Program-made: the position numbers and the translations under genes
Source: Flavobacteriales bacterium
Lineage (GTDB): Bacteria > Bacteroidota > Bacteroidia > Flavobacteriales > ECT2AJA-044
Assembly (NCBI GenBank): GCA_021296215.1
Contig: JAGWBA010000002.1
Location: forward strand, 1 to 64,000
Direction of reading: 5' to 3'
Length of the DNA stretch: 64,000 bases
Notes under the pieces: model-generated
What the model was told of the DNA's origin: nothing
Databases searched by the model: none
The model's input: only the letters and a program-made list of their open reading frames with translations
Part shown: piece by piece, positions 7,393 to 16,098 of the stretch
Numbering within the stretch: the stretch's first letter is position 1
Layout of the letters: each line of letters starts with the position of its first letter

Positions 7393-10300
7393 TTATTCTA
7401 TTACCCACATATCGCTTTCGCTGATAAGCAAGGCCGGAAGCCGCGCATCGAGAATTGCCTTGTTAAGAGCGGCAACTTCGTTTTCGAAGAGATCGTAGAA
7501 AATCGTCAAGAACTTATCTACCTCCATAGTCAACTCGTTTGCCACGGCTCTCGCTTGATTCGTTGGCGGATAATTCCCGATTTGAGTGATCGCTCCAACG
7601 TGGCCTAACTTATTCGTCAGTTTGATCGGGTAATTCAACATGTCCTGATTGCTGGATAGTTTTACCTGATAAAGTGTTTCTTCCACTTCGGAAAGACCTT
7701 CTTTGAGCTCATTTAACCGAACCGAAATAGAGGAGTCCTCCTCTCCTGTTCTCGCCTCAACTGCAGCGATTTGCTCTTTGAGTGTTCTAATATTCCGGAT
7801 CGCGACATGCGCCTCGCTCACTTTCCTGTTGATTTGCCAGCAAAACGCAAATTGCTCCACCAAAGCCTCATCACTGACCTCAGATCGAGGATCCGACAAG
7901 AGTGAAAAACATTCTTCAAAGCGCTCTCCATTCAAGTCCATCACGACTTTATAACTACCCGGAGGTGCCATTGGGCCATCCATTCCCGCAAACCACATCC
8001 ACATACCTTCGAATTCCTCGACATCTGGATACCTCATATTCCAAATGAACCTCTGCCAGCCCGAGTTTTTACTGAGTTTATCCTGATCTTCTTCCGGGTG
8101 TGAACTGAAAGTCTTGATGACTTCTCCATCTTCCTCGACAAAGGTTAAAGTGAGGGTGTCCTCCTCCGAAAGTTCAGGAACGTAATAATCAACGAAAACA
8201 CCTCCCGGTCTGTTCTTGCCCGAGGTTTTATTACCCCCGCCGTATCCCGACAACCTATAGGCATCAGACGGAGACAACAACATTGGAGCTTCAACCCCTT
8301 TACAATCATCATACAACGGGGAAATATCGTCGAGAATCCAGAAGCTCCTGCCTTGAGTGGCCGCAATAAGATCGTTCTCTTTAACTGCTAGATCGGTAAT
8401 GGGCACAATGGGCAAATTGAGCTTTAGCGAGTCCCAATCGCCACCATCATTCGTTGAGCACCATACTGTTCTTTCAGTACCGGCGAATAGCAATCCGGGC
8501 TTTGCCGGTGCACAGCGAATCACTCGAGTAAAATCATCGCTAGGCAAATCTTCCGAAAGGAGAGCCCATTGTTTTCCGTAGTTGCTAACCTTGTAAAGCA
8601 TAGGCCGGTAGTCGCCTAGCTTGTACCTCGTAACCGCTACATACACTACACCATCTTCCCAAGGACTTACTTCAAGGCTATTGATCATGCTCCATTCAGG
8701 CAGCTTGTTCGTGGTAACATTTTCCCATTGCACTCCATTATCTCTGCTCACGTGAAGCAATCCATCGTCAGAACCCGCCCAAATCAGTCCGGGCTCTCGG
8801 GCCGATTCCGTAGCGGCGAAAATGGTACAATAGTATTCTACTCCGGTATTGTCCTGAGTGATCGGCCCGCCTGAACTGACCATTCGAGCGCTGTCGTTCC
8901 GAGTGAGATCAGGACTGATTACCTCCCAGGATTGGCCGCCGTCAGTAGACCTGTGAACATGGTTCGACGTAGCGTAGAGTACGTTGGGGTCATGAGGAGA
9001 AATGAACACCGGAAAATTCCATTGGAACCGATACTTCATCGATTCAACTCCAGCCCCAAGCGGGTTGTCGGGCCATATATTGATTATGCGACTTTGATCG
9101 TTGGCATGGTTATACCTCGTTAAAAAGCCCCCATAGCTACCACCGTAAACGACTTCATTATTTCGTGGATCCGCGGCCAAATGGGCACTTTCACCACCAG
9201 CGGATTCCTCCCAATCTCGTTCTCCGATATTCCCACCATCTTTTCTGCTCAAGATCCGAATTGTGCTGTTGTCCTGCTGAGCTCCGTAGACTCTGTAAGG
9301 AAAATGTTCATCGGTTACCACTCTGTAGAATTGCGCGGTGGGCTGATTGTGATACGTGCTCCAGTTATCCCCGGCATCAAGAGTTACCTGTGCTCCTCCA
9401 TCGTCAGCAATGACCATTCGATTCGGATCATTTGGGTTGATCCATAAATCGTGATGATCACCATGTGGTGCGCAGGAAGACCTGAAGGTCTTTCCTCCAT
9501 CTTTGGAGTGATGATAGCTGACATTCATGATATAGATTTGGTCAGCATCGGTCGGATGCGTATAAATTCGTGAATAATACCATGCACGCTGTCTAAGCGA
9601 ACGGTCCGAATTGGTGCGCCGCCATGATTTCCCACCATCATCACTTCTGAGCACTCCACCCTCGGGCGCTTCAACGATAGCGTACACGCGCTCAGGACGC
9701 GAAGGAGATGCGGCAACGCCAATAATGCCCAGCGGACCATTCGCAAAACCCGGATTGTCCGATAGCTTTTGCCAGGAATCTCCCCCATCGGTACTCTTCC
9801 AAAGGTCACTTCCGGGTCCGCCCGATATCAAAGAATACGGTGTTCTCCGAACATGCCAGGTACTGGCATAAAGCACTCTTGGATTAGTCGGATCCATGTA
9901 GAGATCAACAGCTCCGGCATCTTCGTTTGCAAAGAGCACCTTTTCCCACGTCTCTCCACCGTCTTTGGAACGATAAACCCCTCTATCCGGGGTACGCTTG
10001 AATAGATCGCCCAACACCGCCGCATATACCAGATTTGGATCTTTGGGGTGAATCCGAATTCGAGGAATATGGCATGAATTCGGGAGTCCAACGTGCTTCC
10101 AAGACTTACCGGCATCGGTTGATTTATAGACACCATAACCGTACGATACATTTCCACGAACGGTCACCTCTCCACCTCCGACATACATGACATTGGGGTC
10201 CCAATCGGATACCGCAATGGATCCTATGGATCCACCAAAATATCCGTCGGAGATATTGAACCAGGTTTGACCGGCATCGTCGGACTGCCATACTCCACCA

Positions 10301-10500
10301 CCTGTACTTCCAAAGTAGAATCGATTGGGATCACTGGGATGCCCAACAACTGCGGCACTTCGACCACCGCGAAATGGCCCGATATTTCTCCACTCGAGTT
10401 CCGGGAAGTCATTGTGCTCGGGAGGATTAGGAATTTGAGCGTACGTGGCCTTCGTGCCGCAGGCACAAATCAATGCTAAGAGTAAATATTTGATCTTCAT
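7393..10500 (-). CDS. VPS10/sortilin-like Asp-box repeat secreted protein
   Basis: A 1,035-residue secreted protein with a signal peptide (MKIKYLLLALICACGTKATYA). Residues about 35-750 form one or two beta-propellers with many Asp-box repeats, for example SDDAGQTWF, STDAGKSW, SKDGGETW, STDGGDSW and SDDGGKSW. This is the VPS10 domain-containing group common in Bacteroidota and often annotated as glycosyl hydrolase, although sialidase-type catalytic residues are not evident. The last 250 residues form a separate domain ending in a helical region. There is no T9SS sorting domain at the C-terminus. The reading is intact, unlike the related gene at 16.1-19.2 kb. Substrate unknown. Confidence 0.85.
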   Translation of the reverse strand: MKIKYLLLALICACGTKATYAQIPNPPEHNDFPELEWRNIGPFRGGRSAAVVGHPSDPNRFYFGSTGGGVWQSDDAGQTWFNISDGYFGGSIGSIAVSDWDPNVMYVGGGEVTVRGNVSYGYGVYKSTDAGKSWKHVGLPNSCHIPRIRIHPKDPNLVYAAVLGDLFKRTPDRGVYRSKDGGETWEKVLFANEDAGAVDLYMDPTNPRVLYASTWHVRRTPYSLISGGPGSDLWKSTDGGDSWQKLSDNPGFANGPLGIIGVAASPSRPERVYAIVEAPEGGVLRSDDGGKSWRRTNSDRSLRQRAWYYSRIYTHPTDADQIYIMNVSYHHSKDGGKTFRSSCAPHGDHHDLWINPNDPNRMVIADDGGAQVTLDAGDNWSTYHNQPTAQFYRVVTDEHFPYRVYGAQQDNSTIRILSRKDGGNIGERDWEESAGGESAHLAADPRNNEVVYGGSYGGFLTRYNHANDQSRIINIWPDNPLGAGVESMKYRFQWNFPVFISPHDPNVLYATSNHVHRSTDGGQSWEVISPDLTRNDSARMVSSGGPITQDNTGVEYYCTIFAATESAREPGLIWAGSDDGLLHVSRDNGVQWENVTTNKLPEWSMINSLEVSPWEDGVVYVAVTRYKLGDYRPMLYKVSNYGKQWALLSEDLPSDDFTRVIRCAPAKPGLLFAGTERTVWCSTNDGGDWDSLKLNLPIVPITDLAVKENDLIAATQGRSFWILDDISPLYDDCKGVEAPMLLSPSDAYRLSGYGGGNKTSGKNRPGGVFVDYYVPELSEEDTLTLTFVEEDGEVIKTFSSHPEEDQDKLSKNSGWQRFIWNMRYPDVEEFEGMWMWFAGMDGPMAPPGSYKVVMDLNGERFEECFSLLSDPRSEVSDEALVEQFAFCWQINRKVSEAHVAIRNIRTLKEQIAAVEARTGEEDSSISVRLNELKEGLSEVEETLYQVKLSSNQDMLNYPIKLTNKLGHVGAITQIGNYPPTNQARAVANELTMEVDKFLTIFYDLFENEVAALNKAILDARLPALLISESDMWVIE

Positions 10501-10509
10501 AGTGTCGGA

Positions 10510-11085
10510 TTAGGAGTTGAAGCGGTACGATTGAACAATGTATTCGGCTATTTGGCCCGACCAGTCCTTCATGTTGGTTATCTCGACATATCGATTGATC
10601 TTATCAATTCCACCGATGTTCTTGGCGGTTTTGAGGACTTCGGTCGTCGGCTCATCACCCAAAGCCAAACCGATCCATATGGAACCGCGTTTCGGCAAGA
10701 TCACCGCGAATTGTTTGGCTCCCAGCACCGAGACGTAGCCTTTGCATACGCCTAGTTTCACGGGCTGATCAATGGTATTCACGATCGTTTCGGAAAGATC
10801 ATCGTAGAGCTTACGGCTTTCCGAGGTCTTATACTGCTCCTGTAAAAGGGCCTCGGGATTACCGTAAACTAATTTACCATCGTTAAAATAGATTTGTGTC
10901 AATACAAAGGCTTCGCCGTGCTTGACTCCGTGTTCTTGCTTGAGGAACCGAACGAAATCCATCTTCTTTTCGAGTCCGGCTGCAGCACAGATCGCCATCC
11001 AATCTTCAAGCGTTTTGCCGTACCTTTCGGGCAATTGCTCGATTATGATGGCTTCCATTTCACCGGGGGTTTGGGGTGCGGGCAT
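10510..11085 (-). CDS. DUF4287-DUF5655 domain protein
   Basis: A 191-residue soluble protein. The N-terminal 75 residues (PGEMEAIIIEQLPERYGKTLEDWM to KQEHGVKHGEA) match the DUF4287 pattern. Residues about 90-185 match DUF5655 (KLYDDLSETI, KGYVSVLGAKQFAVILPKRGSIWIGLALG, YVEITNM). This two-domain arrangement is common in bacteria, and its function is not known. It lies 9 bp before the VPS10 start on the same strand and starts only 16 bp from the divergent membrane-protein gene. Confidence 0.85.
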   Translation of the reverse strand: MPAPQTPGEMEAIIIEQLPERYGKTLEDWMAICAAAGLEKKMDFVRFLKQEHGVKHGEAFVLTQIYFNDGKLVYGNPEALLQEQYKTSESRKLYDDLSETIVNTIDQPVKLGVCKGYVSVLGAKQFAVILPKRGSIWIGLALGDEPTTEVLKTAKNIGGIDKINRYVEITNMKDWSGQIAEYIVQSYRFNS

Positions 11086-11101
11086 AGGGCAATGAGTTCG
11101 A

Positions 11102-12145
11102 GTGAATTGGCAAAATAGGAATTATTTCGACGGAAGATTAGCCGTAAATCGACTGACGGCGTTTTGGGCATTGACCGAAACGGGGCTGGGTGGATTCTTG
11201 CATGCTTTTAGGCTTCCGTTTACGGGATTATTCGTAGGAGGATTGGCCATTCTCTGGATGGCGTTGATCGCCCGCTTTACCGTTAAACCGGCTAAGACCA
11301 TACTAACATCAGGCGCTCTGGTACTCGTTCTAAAAGAAGTATTATCGCCACAGAGCCCTCCCACGGCGTATTTCGCGGTCGGAATCCAAATCCTACTGGG
11401 TGCCCTATTCTTCCTTGGCAAGAGGTGGCTCGGCCCAAAAACCCTGGTTTTGACCGTACTAACCGTTTTACTTTCTGCGATTCAAAAGGTGATCATTCTG
11501 ACCCTTCTGTTCGGAAATACGCTATGGCAATCGATCGATGTTCTCGGAGCACAGATCACCGCGCAAATGAGCGGTCTCTTACCCAAAATAAGCGCATCAT
11601 CGTGGCTCATTGGACTATTCTTTGGTTTTTACGCCCTTGGAGGTTTGCTTATCGGGATGCTAAACAGTGCCTTGGTAGAACACGATTTCACCTATCGACG
11701 GCCACCGCAAACCTTGACCGATACCACCTCTAGCAACAAGAAGAGTAAAATCCGGATAAGTCCAATAGTGTGGTTCGCGTTGGCTGCTTTGTTGATCGTG
11801 GCAGCGCAGGGCTATTTCTTAAACTCCTGGGCCCTCGCGTTTAGCAGTCTGGCCAGAGCACTACTCATCACGGCTTTGTGGTTCGCCGTTTTACTTCCTA
11901 TTCTGCGCCTCTCGGCGCGAAGGAGAAGTTCGGATTGGCAGGAGCGCTATAGAGATACCCTTTCGAGTATCCGTCAATTCATTCCGATACTGCGCGCGCT
12001 GCTTACCGAAGCGCGAAAGGTCGCCAAAGCGGCTCCCAATAGGAAATTGCGTACTTTTTTTACCGTATGGCTCGAATACGCCTTGAGTTATGATATCGAA
12101 CATCATTCTGCTGACGGGACCGATTATCAGCGGCAAAACGACTAA
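11102..12145 (+). CDS. Polytopic membrane protein, unknown; partner of a downstream P-loop NTPase
   Basis: A 347-residue protein with about eight hydrophobic segments. Examples are FTGLFVGGLAILWMALIA, TLVLTVLTVLLSAIQKVIIL, SSWLIGLFFGFYALGGLLIG, IVWFALAALLIVAAQG and ALLITALWFAVLLPILRL. A basic C-terminal tail follows. The motif LSPQSPPTAYFAVGIQ after the second segment may be a family signature. The start is the GTG at 11102; no upstream ATG exists and the next ATG is well into the first membrane segment. Its 3' end overlaps the NTPase gene by 56 bp, which argues for coupled expression. A role in small-molecule transport is possible but not shown. Confidence 0.65.
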   Translation: MNWQNRNYFDGRLAVNRLTAFWALTETGLGGFLHAFRLPFTGLFVGGLAILWMALIARFTVKPAKTILTSGALVLVLKEVLSPQSPPTAYFAVGIQILLGALFFLGKRWLGPKTLVLTVLTVLLSAIQKVIILTLLFGNTLWQSIDVLGAQITAQMSGLLPKISASSWLIGLFFGFYALGGLLIGMLNSALVEHDFTYRRPPQTLTDTTSSNKKSKIRISPIVWFALAALLIVAAQGYFLNSWALAFSSLARALLITALWFAVLLPILRLSARRRSSDWQERYRDTLSSIRQFIPILRALLTEARKVAKAAPNRKLRTFFTVWLEYALSYDIEHHSADGTDYQRQND

Positions 12146-12587
12146 GCTGGGAGAGGTTTTGGCCCTACGGACCGATGTACGGGGATTCCTAACTCCTGAC
12201 TTAGACCGTGGACGCGAGGTACACATCCTGCCGCAAGGCAGTAAAGAACCCGTAGCGATGCAAGCCGTTGAACCCGGCAACGACACCCTATCGGTTGGGC
12301 GGTATCATTTTTACACAGCGGCCTTTGATTCCATGAAGAGAGAGTTGCTATCCATGGCCAAAGAACCGGCGCTTTGGAATGTAATTGACGAACTCGGAAA
12401 GCTCGAACTGCGTGATAAAGGATTATGCCCCGAGATCGAAGAGGTCATCGACAAATGGAAAAAGCCCGGAAAGGCCGGGCATTTACTGATAGTCGTTCGG
12501 GACGAGTTACTTGAATCTGCCGTGGCGAAATTCGGACTCGACCAGGCGACAGTAATTCAAAAAGACGATGTTGAGCTTTTGTTTTAA
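12090..12587 (+). CDS. THEP1-like P-loop nucleoside-triphosphatase
   Basis: A 165-residue protein with Walker A GPIISGKTT at residues 10-18 and Walker B NVIDELGKLELRDKG near residue 105, the IDExGxxE pattern of the THEP1/nucleoside-triphosphatase family. Such enzymes hydrolyse NTPs; the physiological role is uncertain. The reading frame starts inside the 3' end of the upstream membrane protein gene (56-bp overlap, different frame), and it converges tail to tail with the next gene with a 4-bp stop overlap. Confidence 0.75.
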   Translation: MISNIILLTGPIISGKTTKLGEVLALRTDVRGFLTPDLDRGREVHILPQGSKEPVAMQAVEPGNDTLSVGRYHFYTAAFDSMKRELLSMAKEPALWNVIDELGKLELRDKGLCPEIEEVIDKWKKPGKAGHLLIVVRDELLESAVAKFGLDQATVIQKDDVELLF

Positions 12588-12961
12588 ATGCTCACTACAC
12601 CCGCATCGATGTTGTTCTGCTTTAAGATTCGACGCGTGAATTGCATGCTTCCGTGCGGCACGAACACCTTGAATTGAGAGTTTTTAATGTGAGCCATTGT
12701 GGCCAACAACTTCCACTTACTTACCAATTCATCCTTTTTGTCGGTTTTTTGAGCGATCTCAAAATAGTACTTGCTGCCGTTGCGGCGCGCAGTAACATCC
12801 GGAATGAGCTCACTTTCGTCGTTTTGCTGAATGAATTTTGTCGGTGTCTCGTAATCTGGATGATCGGCCTTGATATTCTCGTATCCGCGATTTTCGAGAT
12901 GTGTTACGATCGATTCCAGCAACTCTTTTACCGTTTCTGGGTTTTCGATGGTTTGGATCAT
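12584..12961 (-). CDS. Conserved hypothetical protein, possible PD-(D/E)xK-like fold
   Basis: A 125-residue protein with no signal or membrane segment. The centre reads IPDVTARRNGSKYYFEIAQK, which fits the D-x(n)-ExxK layout of a PD-(D/E)xK nuclease-like core (Asp in PDV, Glu in FEIAQK). Flanking helices carry TDKKDELVSKWKLLATMA. Many Bacteroidota have a similarly sized protein of unknown function. Nuclease activity is inference; the family may be a degenerate, non-catalytic member. Confidence 0.55.
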   Translation of the reverse strand: MIQTIENPETVKELLESIVTHLENRGYENIKADHPDYETPTKFIQQNDESELIPDVTARRNGSKYYFEIAQKTDKKDELVSKWKLLATMAHIKNSQFKVFVPHGSMQFTRRILKQNNIDAGVVSI

Positions 12962-13047
12962 ATAGAATTGGGTATTGAGTGCTACGAATCTGTTAAGATA
13001 AGATTAATTCTCTAAATGGCAAGATTCGCCCGTTTTAGCGACCTTTG

Positions 13048-14228
13048 ATGCCCCAAAGAAAGGGCATGTACGAGATTTCATTAAACGCAAGGCTAACACT
13101 ACTGATATCCGGTACACTAACAGTCATGGCTGGTGCTACCGAGGCTCCGTCGCTGCCTTTGATCGCGGAGACCTACGCCCACTTACCTAACATCGACATA
13201 CTTACTAAACTAGTCCTCACCCTACCAGCACTTGTCATCGCAGTTTCAGGCCCGTTCATTGGACGATTGATCGATCGTTTTGGAAGGGTACGGTTCCTGA
13301 TCATTGGTTTCACGGCCTACGGTCTCAGTGGCGTTTCGGCATTCTTTTTAACGAACCTTTACAGTATTATCGTCGGGCGTGCGATACTCGGAATGGCAGT
13401 TGCCATTATCATGACTGTTACAAACACGCTCATCGGAGATTTGTTTCATCTCGACATCCGCAGCAAATTTCTCGGACTTCAAGGGGTTTTCATGGCCATG
13501 GGAGGCTTCGTTTTCGTTGGAACGAGTGGCTTTTTGGCAGACTTGAATTGGGGTATCCGTTTCTGATCTATCTACTCGCGCTAACCGTAATTCCCTTGGC
13601 CCTGACCTCCTTACCCGAACCCAATAAGAACGAACGCGAAGCCCCGACCAATAAATATCGACCAACGGCCAGGCAATACATGATCTTTGGATTGGCCTTT
13701 ATCGGAATGCTGCTCTTTTACATGGTTCCTGTACAAATTCCATTTCTTCTACGCGAAATGGGTGTCGAACGAAACGCACTTTCGGGCGTTGCCATTGCCA
13801 CCACTACCCTCTTCGGTGTCTTTACAAGCAGTCGATATTCCAAGATCCTACAGCGGCTCACCTTCGCTCAGATCTATGTTTTCATCTTCACTTTTGGGGG
13901 CATCGGGTATGGTTTGGCGGCAATTACCGAATCTTACGCCCTTCTGATCGCCGCCATGGCTATCACAGGATTAGCTTTCGGAACACTTATGCCAAACACC
14001 AACATGTGGCTCATTTCGGAAAGCAAACCATTTAACCGAGGACGCATCATCGGGATCCTCACATTATCGTTCTTTTCGGGGCAGTTCTTTAGCCCAATCG
14101 TGTTAAGGCCTATCGCCCTCTCGGGCCGATTATCAACTGCGTTCGGTGTAGCAGCTGTATTCATGTTTGTTTTGGCCGCCGTTTTGCAACTGACCTACGT
14201 AAGAAAAACCCCAACTGATCTTTTTTAG
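13048..14228 (+). pseudogene. MFS transporter, single frameshift
   Basis: The two frames 13048-13566 and 13548-14228 make one twelve-helix major facilitator of about 390 residues. The first piece has the cytoplasmic loop signature GPFIGRLIDRFGRVRFL between helices 2 and 3 and ends GFLADLNWGIRF. Adding one G to the G4 run at 13550-13553 restores NWGYPFLIYLLALTVIPLAL and continues through helices 6-12. It looks like a drug- or metabolite-exporting MFS protein; substrate unknown. The start is ATG 13048 (a TTG lies one codon before), with ATG 13066 as an alternative. It converges on the aldehyde dehydrogenase gene with overlapping stops. Confidence 0.8.
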
Positions 14229-15577
14229 TGGTTGATGAACACGGTTTTGGTATTGACGAAGGCTAGTATTCCTTCTTTCGATAGTTCCCGTCCATAACCC
14301 GATGATTTCACTCCTCCAAAAGGTAGTCGGGGATCGCTTTTCACCATTTCATTGATGAAAACATCTCCTTCTTCTAACTTAGGGATGATCGACCCAGCCC
14401 AAGCCATGTTTTGTGTGCAGAGAGTAATCCCAAGTCCAAAAGTGCAGTGTCTGGCTTTACGAATCATCTCTTCTTCATCCTTAAATACAGAAATGGCAGC
14501 AACCGGGCCAAAAGTCTCTTCGCTCCACAAACTCGTTCCTTCTTCTACTCCAGATACGATCGTGGACTCCAAGTAGGCCTGACTTCTTCCACCTCCAACT
14601 CTAAACTGGCCCCGGCGTGCAAAGAGCGCCTCACTTGGTCTTCGAGCTCTTCGGCAAGATCGACCCTCGCCAAAGGTTCTATTTGACACGATTCGGACAT
14701 TGGGTCCCCGGATTTGAGTGACTTGAAAGCCGATTTGAGCCGTTCAGTAAATTCCTCGATCCTGTTTTCGTGAATCAGAAATCGATTAGCCAATACAGCT
14801 TTGTCCGCTGTTCAGAATGCGCGCATTCACCGCAATATCCATAACACCGTCTAGATTCGCATCTTCACATACGATAAACGGATTACTCCCTCCCAACTCC
14901 ATCAGCGATGGTTTCAGGTACTTTCCAGCTAATGCGGCAACAGCAGATCCGGCTGCTTCAGAACCGGTTAGTGAAACTCCCTTACACCTGGGGGCACTTA
15001 ATACCTCATCAACACGACTGCCCGGAATGATCAATGACGTGAATGCGCCCTGTTCAAACCCGGCCGATTCAAAAAGCTCCTGGATGGCAAATGAGCAACC
15101 GCTGACATTACTCGCATGCTTCAATAGGGCCGTATTTCCGGCCATCAGGGTGGGCCCAGCAAATCGAAATACCTGCCAAAGAGGAAAGTTCCACGGCATT
15201 ACCGCTAAGATCACGCCGAGTGGTTCGTAGCGCACAAAACTCTCCGATGCATCGGTCTTGACTTCTCTGTCCCCCAAGAACTCCTTCACGTTTTCAGCGT
15301 AATACCGGCATACCCACGCACATTTATTTACTTCAGCCACAGACTGTAAAATGGGTTTGCCCATTTCTCTTGTCATGAACTCTGCCAAACCACTACTGCG
15401 CTCTTCCAGGAGTTCAGCCAATCGAAGCATTGCTTTGGCGCGTTCTTCAAACGACAATAGCCTGTAACGTTCAAAGGCCTTACTTGCTCTTTCCATCGCG
15501 TCCTGAACTTCTTCCTTAGAATGCGTCTCATAGGTGCCAAGTATCGTCAGGTTATATGGATTAATGCTCTTCGGCAT
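14225..15577 (-). pseudogene. NAD(P)-dependent aldehyde (succinate-semialdehyde-type) dehydrogenase, two frameshifts
   Basis: Three frames give one ALDH of about 450 residues. 14786-15577 carries the N-terminal cofactor domain with MPWNFPLWQVFR, the Rossmann segment SLTGSEAAG, the general-base segment LMELGGSNPFIV and the nucleophile motif NSGQSCIG. The frame breaks beside 14790 and resumes as ANRFLIHENRIEEF (14545-14790). It shifts again near 14585-14605 into GGGRSQAYLESTIVSGV and runs to 14225 with PFGGVKSSGYGRE. The size and N-terminus resemble Bacteroidota succinate-semialdehyde dehydrogenases. The start ATG at 15577 overlaps the lipocalin stop (TAATG), so translation is coupled. Confidence 0.8.
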
Positions 15578-16098
15578 TACTTCGGGCACGGGTGTTCAGT
15601 AAATAATAGCTTGCTGGTGTCGTATCCCAAAGACTCGGCTTTTGCCTTTAATTCGGACACTATCGACTCGGAAAGTTGTGGATTACGACTCAATATCCAG
15701 AGGTACTTTCGATCTTTAGCACCGACCATCGCATACTGGTACCCCTCATCCAGGGCAATTACATTGTAGTCTCCCTTGAAAGGCCAAAAGAACTGAACCT
15801 TGAGCGACGCGTTGTTCGATCCTTCAACGGGGAACGCCTTACCTTTCGCATTCACTTTTTTATTCTTGGTGGTGTTCCAACATTCGTTCAGGACGGAGAT
15901 ATAGCCTTCTTTAACTTCGTACTGCGCCGTTGTGCATGTACAATTCTTTTGAAACGTATTGGGCAACCTTGCAATTTCGTACCAAAGCCCGGCATATCGC
16001 TTAACATCGACCTTGTCGACAGTGGCCAATGGTTCCGAAGAACCACAACCAAATAGGGCAAATGCCATACTGGTCAAAACAATTAATGTCTTCCTCAT
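15577..16098 (-). CDS. blc: Bacterial lipocalin (Blc-type lipoprotein)
   Basis: A 173-residue lipoprotein with lipobox Cys at residue 18 (ALFGC). The mature part is one lipocalin domain with the family motif KRYAGLWYEIARLPNTFQ near residue 34 and later LKVQFFWPFKGDYNVIALDE, YAMVGAKDRKYLWILSR. The family holds fatty acids or lysophospholipids in a beta-barrel at the outer membrane. ATG 16098 overlaps the stop of the VPS10 gene (ATGA), and its own stop overlaps the aldehyde dehydrogenase start, placing it in a tight operon. Confidence 0.92.
   Translation of the reverse strand: MRKTLIVLTSMAFALFGCGSSEPLATVDKVDVKRYAGLWYEIARLPNTFQKNCTCTTAQYEVKEGYISVLNECWNTTKNKKVNAKGKAFPVEGSNNASLKVQFFWPFKGDYNVIALDEGYQYAMVGAKDRKYLWILSRNPQLSESIVSELKAKAESLGYDTSKLLFTEHPCPK

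Noticed and set aside
7393-10500. Sialidase activity for the VPS10-type protein
   Set aside because: Asp-box repeats are present, but the arginine triad and other catalytic residues of sialidases could not be identified.
12228-12241. CTGCCGCAAGGCAG hairpin as a terminator
   Set aside because: It lies within the NTPase coding sequence with no T-run, so it was grouped with the dispersed palindromes instead.
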